Below are positions 27,901-35,187 of a stretch of 64,000 nucleotides of DNA, in pieces; position 1 is the first letter of the stretch, and each line of letters starts with the position of its first letter. The DNA is from Lysinibacillus sp. FSL W8-0992 (GTDB lineage Bacteria > Bacillota > Bacilli > Bacillales_A > Planococcaceae), in assembly GCF_038008685.1 (NCBI RefSeq), contig NZ_JBBOZQ010000001.1:2666001-2730000 (forward strand), written 5' to 3'. The position numbers and the translations under genes were made by a program. The notes below the pieces were generated by a model, which was not told the DNA's origin, made no database searches, and saw only the letters and a list, made by a program, of their open reading frames with translations.

Positions 27901-28513
27901 TGCCTGCTACATGCGTCCCGTGTGGATCAGAAAATGAGGTATTGGCAGGCGTTGCCGCATTATAAGGTGGAAGCACTTGAGACTTCAAATCTGGATGTTT
28001 ATAATCTACACCAGAATCGATAACTGCTACTTTGACCTCATGATTTCCTGCTAATGATAAAGCCTTATCAATTTGCAGTAGATTTATATGATACATATCC
28101 TTTTTCTTTGGATCGACTGCATTATTAAAGGACTGGTACTTGTAGCTTGGAGATACACTTTTGACTCCGTTTTGCTTGGCATAATACGAAACAGCCTCTG
28201 TTAATGTTATGCCTTTTTTTAGTTGGATTACTTCGTAACCTAATGAAGGAATCGATCGAATTACTTTTGAACCAATTTTACTATGTACGGTCTTCGCAAG
28301 ACCCGAATGTTTGACGATAATAGTATCGGCACTAATCCATTCGTTTCCTCCTGTTTGATCGTTGAACTGCTTTAATGCTTGCCTTTTGTTGCTAGCGAGC
28401 ATACTTGTCACCAATTCTGGGTTCTGTGGTGCTTCAGCAAAGGCAGAAGCAGCAGGAACCATTAGTGCAGAACATGCTACGACAGCGATTGATTTCATCA
28501 CCCAGTTTTTCAA
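24992..28513 (-). CDS. Secreted subtilisin-like serine protease with C-terminal repeat domains
   Basis: A 1173-residue S8 protease. The start is TTG at 28513, with AAGGAGG 8 bases upstream; it gives a clean signal peptide (KNWVMKSIAVVACSALMVPA, then ASAFAEA). A pro-domain follows (about residues 40-130). The catalytic triad is Asp166 (VAVIDSG), His201 (HGTHVAG) and Ser356 (SGTSMASP), with the oxyanion Asn290 (AAGND). After residue 420 come several beta-rich PPC-like units, each with DYFxF-type strands (DQDYFTFSV, EDYFVFTAP, DKDYYYYKH, DKDYFEFHN). An acidic linker lies near residues 690-730. It probably acts as an extracellular protein-degrading enzyme. Confidence 0.92.
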   Translation of the reverse strand: MKNWVMKSIAVVACSALMVPAASAFAEAPQNPELVTSMLASNKRQALKQFNDQTGGNEWISADTIIVKHSGLAKTVHSKIGSKVIRSIPSLGYEVIQLKKGITLTEAVSYYAKQNGVKSVSPSYKYQSFNNAVDPKKKDMYHINLLQIDKALSLAGNHEVKVAVIDSGVDYKHPDLKSQVLPPYNAATPANTSFSDPHGTHVAGIIAATKDNGLGGHGIYPSAKILPIDVFNGKQTANDFVIAQGILYAIEQNADVINMSLGGYGESPLMQEAVKKAIDKGITIVAAAGNDSTDQYSFPASFEGVISVGSTNERNKLSSYSNYGPSVDLVAPGEDIYSTVYDRKKGSSFTAFSGTSMASPVVAGVAALLKSKYPTLKPHEIEAILEMTAKDLGERGYDLTYGHGLVDPLKAMHFDLNNLPERYSETKEERLTNAKVLNKNRLNTEKGEFKLPDEKKWYKTELDAGEYIQLSLKGASNYDYAFDLYFYPTGQKDESETINVNDVRAGKQEGYLYKAEQAGTLLIGVKDHNGGYSLKGASNYIFTAQTTNELPIDSLAMDSAHKIQQFPFSTAGENYTLLSDDQQGDQDYFTFSVTQPSTLKFDLSGLPGVTASMEIYLKSDLDNNSTEQIDEDEWNENAPYPLQASSSSAKGESVSIVFDAIPDEEYVLSVSNDNSGAVSIDMLFNGGIDNEEKANMNESIIPYTLKGEIVHLPEDEDGLPLDEPMLEDDVQNSDGAPAPNKAKKRERGKNFLNLLSGPDFEENGLDADLIMTNAIPFNIGEDQKAYFQTEYDEDYFVFTAPEDAIYGFQIKKGNNQEPTGTIFEYDEETNELLPLSSLANDSGLIGLLYGVTIDEDDPKTIALKKDKTYVIKIVNFGGRSIEPYSLTSRKMAAIPEDKNNEINTDITAQTIEPGIDYQNHLLYNDDKDYYYYKHRGEDTVLSLLLSSVPYTNEQLNQIPKELQFDLKFSGSIIEDTNGNMQIDDDELAKEIPFGQGENLFEIFLGLSGTSEVNTSFLAKRNRGYFISLSATDFGLLSLQPYTLSVFNHKNVDEDADSTLVHGVPTKPTMLTKNGDKYVANQYLNASVPFGDKDYFEFHNDRKRDVFFSLQTEKGLDGVIRIIDANGKTVETLDLYGSKDTEVGSVELDKGTYYIEVSEVNGKASTQPYTLEVQ

Positions 28514-28612
28514 TTGTTTTTCCTCCTTCAGTAAAATATGACATTTCACTATTTATAACGGATGGAAAATAGAAAAGTTTCATATCTCAATAAATTTTTT
28601 TCAATTGTTTTA

Positions 28613-28645
28613 AAATTGTTTGAGTGCCTGGCACCCAAACAATTT
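28613..28645 (-). repeat. Palindromic copy (e) of the dispersed repeat, possible terminator
   Basis: AAATTGTTTG and CAAACAATTT flank GTGCCTGGCAC, giving a 33-base near-perfect palindrome. It abuts the stop codon of cbiO and is followed on the minus strand by TTTTAAAAC, so it may end the cobalt transporter transcript. Confidence 0.75.
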
Positions 28646-29480
28646 AGAGCTGCTCGATAAGTGTTTGTAAGTCTTCTTTTGATCGAGGCATAGGCATGCC
28701 AACGTCAAATAACTTTTTGTTTTGTAAGGCGAGGGTTATTTCAAAAACCCATGGTCGTTCAAGATGGGCTAGTTCAAGTAACTTCTCTTGATAGAACAAT
28801 TCGACCGGGTCCCCATTGTAAATGACTTTCCCAGCCTCCATAACAATTATTTGATCCGCCCATTCATAAGCCAAAGCGATATCATGGGTTGCCAATAAAA
28901 AAGTTCGTTCCCCATTTTCTAATTTAGCTAAGTAATGTAAAAGTTGTGCAGCATAATAATTGTCTAGTCCAGCAGTCGGTTCATCTAATAGTAATACAGA
29001 AGGTTCCATTGCCAGCACACCTGCCATGGCAACACGTTTTTTCTGTCCGACGCTTAAAAAATGTATGGGCTTATCAAGTAATGACTCAACCTCTGTTTGT
29101 GCTACTGCCCAGGCGATTTTTTCCTCGATTTTTTCATGAGACCAGCCAAGATTTAATGGCCCGAAAGCGATATCTTGCTTTACTGTACCTGAAAAAAGTT
29201 GATTGTCAGCATCTTGGAATACGATGCCGACCTGCTGACGTAATGCGGATAATGCTTTTCTAGAATAGCTAAGCGCTTCGTTGCAAAACGTAATGCTGCC
29301 ATCGGTCGGTTTTAAAATTCCATTTAGATGCTGAAATAGTGTTGATTTGCCAGCACCATTATGACCTAGTAGGGCGATTTTTTTCCCCTTTGGAATTTGC
29401 AATGAAATATCTGTAAGTGCCTCGGTACCGTCTGCATAGGCATATGATAAATGTTTAAGATCAAAATAAAGCTCTGTCAT
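28644..29480 (-). CDS. cbiO: Cobalt ECF transporter ATP-binding protein
   Basis: A 278-residue ABC ATPase that powers cobalt uptake. Walker A is GHNGAGKST (residues 39-47), the signature is LSVGQKKRVAMAG (about 142), Walker B is VLLLDEPTAGLD (about 162) and the switch His is in LLATHDIALAYEW. It overlaps cbiQ by four bases. Its location in a riboswitch-controlled cbiMNQO operon gives the substrate. Confidence 0.93.
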   Translation of the reverse strand: MTELYFDLKHLSYAYADGTEALTDISLQIPKGKKIALLGHNGAGKSTLFQHLNGILKPTDGSITFCNEALSYSRKALSALRQQVGIVFQDADNQLFSGTVKQDIAFGPLNLGWSHEKIEEKIAWAVAQTEVESLLDKPIHFLSVGQKKRVAMAGVLAMEPSVLLLDEPTAGLDNYYAAQLLHYLAKLENGERTFLLATHDIALAYEWADQIIVMEAGKVIYNGDPVELFYQEKLLELAHLERPWVFEITLALQNKKLFDVGMPMPRSKEDLQTLIEQL

Positions 29481-30250
29481 GAGAAAAAACCTCCATATAT
29501 TACGAGGAATAAAAATATAAAAACAATTCCAAACCAGTTTTTCTTGCTATAACATACATTGTCTTGCCAATAAACAGATTCGCCACCACGTGCTTGCATC
29601 GCATTATTTAGTTCACGACTACGTTGAAACATTTCCGCAAACAATGCTGCAATAAGCATGGAAATCGACCGTAGCCATTGCATAGGTGATTGATAGCCAA
29701 GGCGTGATTGTTGAGCAAGATGAATTTTTTGCATGCTATTTAAAAAGATGAAAATAAATCGATACGTTAGCTCTACTAATTCTACAAATAAAGCAGGCAG
29801 ACGCCATTGACGTAAGACGTGACAAATAGATTGTACCGATGTCGTTAAAATTAAAAAGTATAAACAGCTAATACTGCCTAATACAGAGAACAATAGCTGC
29901 CGTGCTGTGATCATGCTTTCATTTCCGATGAAAAAGGTCCAATTACTAAGAGAAAATGCCCAGAAATGTGCTGGGAGGTTACTTGAATTTGGTGCAATTG
30001 AAATCAAAATAGATAGTAAACTGGATAGCAGAAAAAATCCTGGTAACAGCAGTAATTTCGCATAGTATTGGAAAGGGATTTTTGCGCCTAAAATGATAAA
30101 AGCACTCATTACAATAAATGTAATGAGTGAAATAAGTTCATCTCTCACGATAAGCGACAATAGCAGTAACCCCAAGGAAAACGTCATTTTTTCTAACGGA
30201 TGAACGGACGCTAGTTTATTCATATAAGCATACTTATCAATGAGTAACAT
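29477..30250 (-). CDS. cbiQ: Cobalt ECF transporter T component
   Basis: A 257-residue membrane protein that couples CbiO ATPases to CbiMN. The N terminus IDKYAYMNKLASVHPLEKMTFSLGLL and the coupling-helix region LFAEMFQRSRELNNAMQARGGES, with its A-R-G motif, are typical. It lies 4 bases after cbiN. Confidence 0.92.
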   Translation of the reverse strand: MLLIDKYAYMNKLASVHPLEKMTFSLGLLLLSLIVRDELISLITFIVMSAFIILGAKIPFQYYAKLLLLPGFFLLSSLLSILISIAPNSSNLPAHFWAFSLSNWTFFIGNESMITARQLLFSVLGSISCLYFLILTTSVQSICHVLRQWRLPALFVELVELTYRFIFIFLNSMQKIHLAQQSRLGYQSPMQWLRSISMLIAALFAEMFQRSRELNNAMQARGGESVYWQDNVCYSKKNWFGIVFIFLFLVIYGGFFS

Positions 30251-30254
30251 CCGT

Positions 30255-30527
30255 TTAACCTTCCTTATGCTTGCCGCGCATATAGCCTACGAAATAGCCA
30301 ATAAAGCCAGCACCAATCGCAGCCTGTAATACGAATAATAAGCTTTCAATTTCACCACTTGGTGGCTCCCATAAGCTCTCAAACCATGGTTCATATTCTG
30401 CATTAATTTCACCGATTGCAGCTTCAGCTTCTCCGTCTGCACCACCGAATTCTGCACCTTTTTGTACGAAAAGAGGGATGATTGCTAAAAGTACAACGAC
30501 AGCTAGTAGCAGTAAATTTTTCTTCAT
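30255..30527 (-). CDS. cbiN: Cobalt transport accessory protein
   Basis: A 90-residue protein with one membrane helix at each end and an extracytoplasmic acidic loop (FGGADGEAEAAIGEINAEYEPWFESLWEPPSGEIESLLF), the standard CbiN form. AAAGGAGG lies 9 bases before the ATG at 30527; a longer frame to 30557 overlaps cbiM. CbiN helps load cobalt into CbiM. Confidence 0.93.
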   Translation of the reverse strand: MKKNLLLLAVVVLLAIIPLFVQKGAEFGGADGEAEAAIGEINAEYEPWFESLWEPPSGEIESLLFVLQAAIGAGFIGYFVGYMRGKHKEG

Positions 30528-30528
30528 C

Positions 30529-31275
30529 CTAATGTGCCTCCTTTGCTGAGAAAACACGTAGTGCCTTTAATTCGCTCACATTGTATTTTTTTAAGAAATT
30601 CATAACGATAACTGTTAAAATTCCTTCACTAATTGCTAGAGGGATTTGTGTTAAAGCAAAAATACCTGCAAATTTTGTGAATGAAGCCATAAAGCCTCCT
30701 ACTTCAGAAGGGAAAGCCAATGCTAATTGAACTGAAGTGACAACATATGTACCTAAGTCCCCAAGCATCGCTGCAAAAAAGACAGCAATAGAGAATGATA
30801 GACCGATTTTTTGAGAACCTTTAAAGACATAATACGCAATAATTGGTCCTACAATTGCCATAGAGAAAGCATTCGCACCTAAAGTGGTAATACCACCATG
30901 CGCTAAAAGTAATGATTGGAATAATAAAACGATTGTGCCAATCACACTCATGGCTAATGGTCCGAAAAGAACTGTACCAAGGCCAACACCAGTAGGATGT
31001 GAGCAACTTCCTGTTACTGATGGAATTTTCAGTGCCGATAAGACGAATGCGAATGCACCTGATAAGCCTAATATCATTTTCGTTTCAGGATTTTCGTCAA
31101 TTGTTTTTCGAATAGAACGTAATCCTAAAATAATAAATGGAATCGAAATAACCCACCAAAAAATCGCCCATTCAATCGGCAAAAATCCTTCCATGATATG
31201 CATGGCAAACGCTCGTTTTGGTACTAGTAAAAGAGCCACTAAGAAATAACTAAGTTTCCAAAAAGAAAATTTCAA
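30529..31275 (-). CDS. cbiM: Cobalt ECF transporter substrate-capture component
   Basis: A 248-residue membrane protein that binds Co(II). A cleaved N-terminal leader ends RAFA, so the mature N terminus is MHIMEGFLP, the conserved Met-His-x-Met metal site. [18 protein letters not shown] and [23 protein letters not shown] follow. The start is TTG at 31275 with GAGGAGG 8 to 9 bases upstream. A cobalamin riboswitch precedes it, so cobalt uptake falls when cobalamin is plentiful. Confidence 0.94.
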   Translation of the reverse strand: MKFSFWKLSYFLVALLLVPKRAFAMHIMEGFLPIEWAIFWWVISIPFIILGLRSIRKTIDENPETKMILGLSGAFAFVLSALKIPSVTGSCSHPTGVGLGTVLFGPLAMSVIGTIVLLFQSLLLAHGGITTLGANAFSMAIVGPIIAYYVFKGSQKIGLSFSIAVFFAAMLGDLGTYVVTSVQLALAFPSEVGGFMASFTKFAGIFALTQIPLAISEGILTVIVMNFLKKYNVSELKALRVFSAKEAH

Positions 31276-31319
31276 AACCTTTCCTCCTCAACAGTAATTT
31301 TCGAATGTAGCGTGCGCAA

Positions 31320-31354
31320 TAAAAAAAGCACTTCTCCGTTTCGGAAAAAGTGCA
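31320..31354 (-). terminator. Expression-platform terminator of the cbiM riboswitch
   Basis: On the minus strand, GCACTT and GAAGTGC arms flank TTTCCGAAACGGA, followed by TTTTTTT. It sits between the cobalamin aptamer and the cbiM ribosome site. Confidence 0.85.
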
Positions 31355-31424
31355 TAGCTGAAAAAGCAAATAGAACTGTCATTTGCCAAGCCGCACACCT
31401 ATCCTCGTAGGTTGAAACGATCAC

Positions 31425-31585
31425 GATTTTCTCGGCAGGTCTCCTGGCTTTAGTTCAACATTTTATAGGCCTTCCCGTCCTATGGACAGTGACATTTTCT
31501 ATAAAATTCCCTAGTACAGTGGCGGGACCGCGCCGGACTTGAACCGGCTTCCCTTTTAAGCAAAATGTATACACTTCGCACCGAA
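31425..31585 (-). promoter_or_regulatory. Cobalamin riboswitch upstream of cbiMNQO
   Basis: The minus strand shows the conserved elements in order: AAAGGGAAGCCGGTTCAAGTC, split here as AAAGGGAAGCCGG and TTCAAGTCCGGC, then GCGGTCCCGCCACTGTA, GGGAAGGCC, and the B12 box GCCAGGAGACCTGCC at about 31435-31449. A terminator follows before cbiM. This is the classic adenosylcobalamin aptamer. Confidence 0.95.
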
Positions 31586-31778
31586 AAAAGATGAAGTTGT
31601 GAGTTTTCACGAAGAAGTGTAACATGTTTTTCCAATCATAAGCTATCCTTTTTTTTGTAAAAAATTTTTTATAAAATAACAATCTAGAAAATTCAGATAA
31701 ATGTCAGAGAAAATCTATCAATTTTAATGAAATATTTGTTGAAATTTTATTAAAAATCTAATAAATAAAAAAGAAATG

Positions 31779-31808
31779 TTGAAAAGTATAAAAATGATAG
31801 GCTATGAT
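31779..31808 (+). promoter_or_regulatory. Candidate promoter of the cobalamin operon
   Basis: TTGAAA and TATGAT hexamers with an 18-base spacer, about 60 bases before the riboswitch. The region between the two riboswitches (31586-31869) is very AT-rich and shows no gene. Confidence 0.6.
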
Positions 31809-31869
31809 AGAAACAGTTTTATATTCGTTTTATTAACATTTCATTTCAAAATTTAAATATAAATCCATC

Positions 31870-32055
31870 ATTAAGTGCTCGATATACTTCGAGATAATAG
31901 GGAAATCGGTGTAAATCCGATACAGCCCCCGCTACTGTAATAGCTGATGAAATCGCAATGCCACTGAAAACTTGGGAAGGCGCGAAAGTAAGAGGAAGCT
32001 TAAGTCAGGAAACCTGCTTAGTTGATGATATGCAAACTTTTCGGAGGGAGAAGTG
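31870..32055 (+). promoter_or_regulatory. Cobalamin riboswitch upstream of the cbi operon
   Basis: Plus-strand elements in order: AATAGGGAAATCGGTGTAAA, ATCCGATACAGCCCCCGCTA with CTGTAA, CACTG with TTGGGAAGGCG, and the B12 box AAGTCAGGAAACCTGC at 32002-32017. A terminator lies at 32102. It is expected to turn off the biosynthetic operon when adenosylcobalamin is bound. Confidence 0.95.
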
Positions 32056-32101
32056 AAGCGAGAGCGGATACGTGTATATTCGTTTTTATTTTGGCTTCTA
32101 T

Positions 32102-32140
32102 AAAACCTTTACTCTTCGATATCGAGTAAAGGTTTTTTCT
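32102..32140 (+). terminator. Expression-platform terminator of the cbi operon riboswitch
   Basis: A perfect 13-bp stem (AAAACCTTTACTC / GAGTAAAGGTTTT) continues into TTCTTTTT. It sits 34 bases before the first gene. Confidence 0.88.
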
Positions 32141-32173
32141 TTTTCCTAAAAGTAGAATGAGGGGAGAAAAGCA

Positions 32174-32545
32174 ATGACAACTTGGAATTTAGAGGGCATG
32201 AAAACCCATCTTTTTATTTGTAATGGTAGTAGTTGCATGAAAAAAGAAGCTGAGGAAATTACGCTCGCAATACGAGACGAAATAGAGAAATTAGCACTCG
32301 ATAAGGAAATACATACGACAAGAACGCGTTGTAATGGCAGATGTAAAGATGCTTGTGTTGTGATCGCGTACCCACAGGGAAATTGGTATCGTATACCAAC
32401 AGTTGAGCATGGTAGAACACTTGTACAAGATTTAAACCATGATTCTTTACACAGCGAGCATGTTTTTACACTGACAGAAGGTACGTTGCAACGTACCCCA
32501 CAAACAACAGCCATTAAAGGCATCGACAAGGTGAAAGAGGGGTAA
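32174..32545 (+). CDS. cbiW: Thioredoxin-like [2Fe-2S] ferredoxin domain protein, CbiW-like
   Basis: A 123-residue protein, first in the cobalamin operon as cbiW is in the B. megaterium operon. FICNGSSCMKK (Cys about 16 and 21) and TRCNGRCKDACVV (Cys about 57, 61 and 65) form the cysteine set of thioredoxin-fold [2Fe-2S] ferredoxins. It probably supplies electrons to a pathway step, perhaps to the Fe-S methyltransferase CbiH60 encoded next. That role is inference. GAGGGGAG precedes the ATG. Confidence 0.8.
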   Translation: MTTWNLEGMKTHLFICNGSSCMKKEAEEITLAIRDEIEKLALDKEIHTTRTRCNGRCKDACVVIAYPQGNWYRIPTVEHGRTLVQDLNHDSLHSEHVFTLTEGTLQRTPQTTAIKGIDKVKEG

Positions 32546-32548
32546 AAA

Positions 32549-34225
32549 ATGGCGCAAAAAGGAAAGATTTTTGTTGTAGGCTTTGGACCTGGAGATTTCA
32601 AGCATATTACGACACGTGCTGTAGAGGCATTACAACAAAGTGAATTTATTATCGGTTATAAAACGTATGTTGAGCTCATTCAAGATTTAGTAAGTGCGAA
32701 GTCGATTGTTAGTACTGGTATGACAGAAGAAGTGTCACGAGCACAAGAAGCGGTACGTCAAGCGGAGGCTGGAAATATCGTTTCTGTTATTTCGAGTGGT
32801 GACTCAGGCGTATATGGGATGGCTGGACTTGTATATGAAGTACTAATTGAGCTTGGGTGGACGGAAGCAACAGGTGTTGAAGTCGAAATTGTGCCAGGAA
32901 TTTCTGCTATTAATTCGTGTGCAAGTTTGCTAGGCGCACCGATTATGCATGATTCTTGCACGATTAGTTTAAGCGATCATTTAACACCTTGGAATTTAAT
33001 TGCAAAGCGTGTGGAAGCTGCGGCGATGGCCGATTTTGTCATTGCGTTATATAACCCAAAAAGTGGTCGCCGTACACGTCAAATTGTAGAAGCCCAACGG
33101 ATTTTACTAGAATATCGATCACCGGATACACCTGTAGGACTTGTGAAAAGTGCCTACCGTGATCGTCAGGAAATAACGATGACGACTTTAGCAGAGATGC
33201 TCGAGCATGATATCGGCATGTTAACTACAGTTATTATTGGAAATTCATCGACATTTTTCTATGACAATAAAATGATTACACCGCGTGGCTATCAGCGCAA
33301 ATATACACTTGGAGAAGAAAAACAGCCTTTACGTCCACACCAGCGTTTAAGAGAAGAAAATGAGCCGTGGGCAATGAACCAAGAAACAGGTACTGCAAGT
33401 CATGACTTTGCTGCAGATCCAAATGCAGGACGTCTGAAAAGTAGTATTGCGATAGCACCTGCGCCTGTATCGGTACAAGAAAAATCATCTCTAGAAATGG
33501 CAGCAACTGCACTAGCCATGGTGAAAGGAACAACTGTCACAAAGGCTACAACGAAGTTAGTTCAGCAAAAAATGGAGTCGATTTTTGAACTTGCTGTTAG
33601 TCCTGGGGTAGCGAATAAATTTTTCACTCCACAGCAAATGATGACGTTAGCTGAAGTTGTGGGAGATGAAGGCACGATGGAATATACACCTGACCATCAA
33701 ATTCATTTAAAAATTCCAACGACAGAGCCAGAAATTATTACTGAAAAGTTAAGAGAAGTAGGCTTTTTACTCGCACCAATTGGGGATGTGCTGTCATTAA
33801 AGGCTTGTGACTTCTGTTATGGCGAGAAGGCAGATTCAATTCCATATGCAGAGGAGATTCAAGCAAAACTTGGTGGGTTGTCGTTGCCTAAAACGCTGAA
33901 CATTGGCTTTAATGGCTGTGGCATGGCGTGTTATCGTGCAGTATTTGACGATATAGGTATCGTCTATCGGAAAAGTAAATTTGATGTTTTTATCGGTGCG
34001 AAACCAGTAGGGCGTACTGCACATGCAGCACAGCCAGTTGTAGAGGGACTAGAGCCAGAACAGCTTATTCCGCTTATTACAGACATTATTGAGGAATATA
34101 AGGCAAATGCACATCCAAATGAACGCTTATTTAAGTACTTCAAACGGTTGAAAAAAATATTGCATTTTACGTATCAAGATATGTCGTCAAAAATAAAAGT
34201 AGAGCCAGCTCCGTGCGGCGACTAG
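32549..34225 (+). CDS. cbiH60: Cobalt-factor III C17-methyltransferase, ring contraction, with Fe-S reductase-like domain
   Basis: A 558-residue two-domain protein of the CbiH60 type. Residues 1-245 are the SAM-dependent tetrapyrrole methylase (FVVGFGPGDFKHIT, SGDSGVYGMAGLVYE, VPGISAINSCASLLGAPIMHD), which methylates C17 and contracts the ring. A low-complexity linker (250-335) leads to a domain resembling half a nitrite/sulfite reductase, with four cysteines, CDFC near 420 and CGMAC near 457. These likely bind a [4Fe-4S] cluster, as shown for the B. megaterium protein. It starts 3 bases after cbiW. Confidence 0.93.
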   Translation: MAQKGKIFVVGFGPGDFKHITTRAVEALQQSEFIIGYKTYVELIQDLVSAKSIVSTGMTEEVSRAQEAVRQAEAGNIVSVISSGDSGVYGMAGLVYEVLIELGWTEATGVEVEIVPGISAINSCASLLGAPIMHDSCTISLSDHLTPWNLIAKRVEAAAMADFVIALYNPKSGRRTRQIVEAQRILLEYRSPDTPVGLVKSAYRDRQEITMTTLAEMLEHDIGMLTTVIIGNSSTFFYDNKMITPRGYQRKYTLGEEKQPLRPHQRLREENEPWAMNQETGTASHDFAADPNAGRLKSSIAIAPAPVSVQEKSSLEMAATALAMVKGTTVTKATTKLVQQKMESIFELAVSPGVANKFFTPQQMMTLAEVVGDEGTMEYTPDHQIHLKIPTTEPEIITEKLREVGFLLAPIGDVLSLKACDFCYGEKADSIPYAEEIQAKLGGLSLPKTLNIGFNGCGMACYRAVFDDIGIVYRKSKFDVFIGAKPVGRTAHAAQPVVEGLEPEQLIPLITDIIEEYKANAHPNERLFKYFKRLKKILHFTYQDMSSKIKVEPAPCGD

Positions 34226-34239
34226 TGAGGAGATAAAAG

Positions 34240-35187
34240 ATGAAAGCAATTTTATTTGTTGGCCATGGTAGCCGTTTAGCAGCAGGAAATGACGAGGTAC
34301 GAACGTTTATAGAGCAAATGACGCCACGTATCGATGAAAGCTTTTTAGTAGAAACATGTTTTTTAGAGTTTGCCTCGCCAAACATTGAAGATGGTATAAC
34401 GAATTGTGTGAAGAAGGGTGCTACAGAGGTACATGTAATCCCGATTATTTTACTTCATGCTGGTCATTCAAAAATGCATATTCCAGCAGAAATCGAACAT
34501 GCACGTGAGCATTATCCAAATATTACATTCACGTATGGACAAACAATCGGTATTCATGACGAAATTTTTGCTATTTTAGAAGACCGCTTAGCAGAAATCG
34601 ACTTCAATACTGAGGAAGAACATAAAGATACTGCTATTTTATTAATTGCACGTGGTGGCAGTGACCCAGCGGCAAATGGTGATTTTTATAAAATTACACG
34701 TTTGTTATGGGAAAAACTAAACGTTCAGTATGTGGAAAGCGCATTTATGGGCGTGACAGATCCGCGTGTTGAAGAAGGCATTGAACGCTGTGTCAAGCTC
34801 GGTGCTAAAAAAATTATTATGTTACCGTACTTTTTATTCACAGGTATTTTAATGGAACGTATGAATGGCATGTGCAAGCAATTTAATGAGCAATATCCTG
34901 ACTGTGATATCCAAATTGCTAATTATTTTGGCTACCATGATCGTTTACAAAATGTGTTGTTAAACCGTATTGAACAAGCTGTGAATGGTACATCAACAGG
35001 TATGCAGGATTTAGAAAATTATCGTGCTTATGCGGCGGTACATGGACATGCGCATCATCATCACCATCATGACCATGATCACGACCACGACCATGACCAT
35101 GACCATGACCATGACCATGACCACCATCATGACCACGAGCATGATCACCATCACGATCATCATCATGACGAGGAGCTAGTAAAATGA
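34240..35187 (+). CDS. cbiX: Sirohydrochlorin cobaltochelatase with His/Asp-rich tail
   Basis: A 315-residue long-form CbiX with two chelatase repeats. AILFVGHGSRLAAGNDEV begins the first, with the metal-site His, and VIPIILLHAGHSKMHIPAE follows. The second has AILLIARGGSDPAANGDFY and IIMLPYFLFTGILMERM. It inserts Co(II) into sirohydrochlorin. The last 45 residues are almost only His and Asp (HHHHHH then HDHDHDHD), a metal-storage or chaperone-like tail also seen in B. megaterium CbiX. Its stop overlaps cbiJ by four bases. Confidence 0.95.
   Translation: MKAILFVGHGSRLAAGNDEVRTFIEQMTPRIDESFLVETCFLEFASPNIEDGITNCVKKGATEVHVIPIILLHAGHSKMHIPAEIEHAREHYPNITFTYGQTIGIHDEIFAILEDRLAEIDFNTEEEHKDTAILLIARGGSDPAANGDFYKITRLLWEKLNVQYVESAFMGVTDPRVEEGIERCVKLGAKKIIMLPYFLFTGILMERMNGMCKQFNEQYPDCDIQIANYFGYHDRLQNVLLNRIEQAVNGTSTGMQDLENYRAYAAVHGHAHHHHHHDHDHDHDHDHDHDHDHDHHHDHEHDHHHDHHHDEELVK
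35055..35171 (+). repeat. In-gene CATGAC hexanucleotide repeat
   Basis: The His/Asp tail of cbiX is coded by runs of CATGAC/CACGAC units, at least ten in tandem between about 35078 and 35145. Such perfect runs are prone to slippage in steps of two residues. Confidence 0.85.

Noticed and set aside
35055..35171. Regular short repeat considered as a CRISPR array.
   Set aside because: The hexamer run is inside the cbiX coding frame and has no spacers. The 57.1-kb array was also considered, but its 10-base spacers and 11-base units are far too short.
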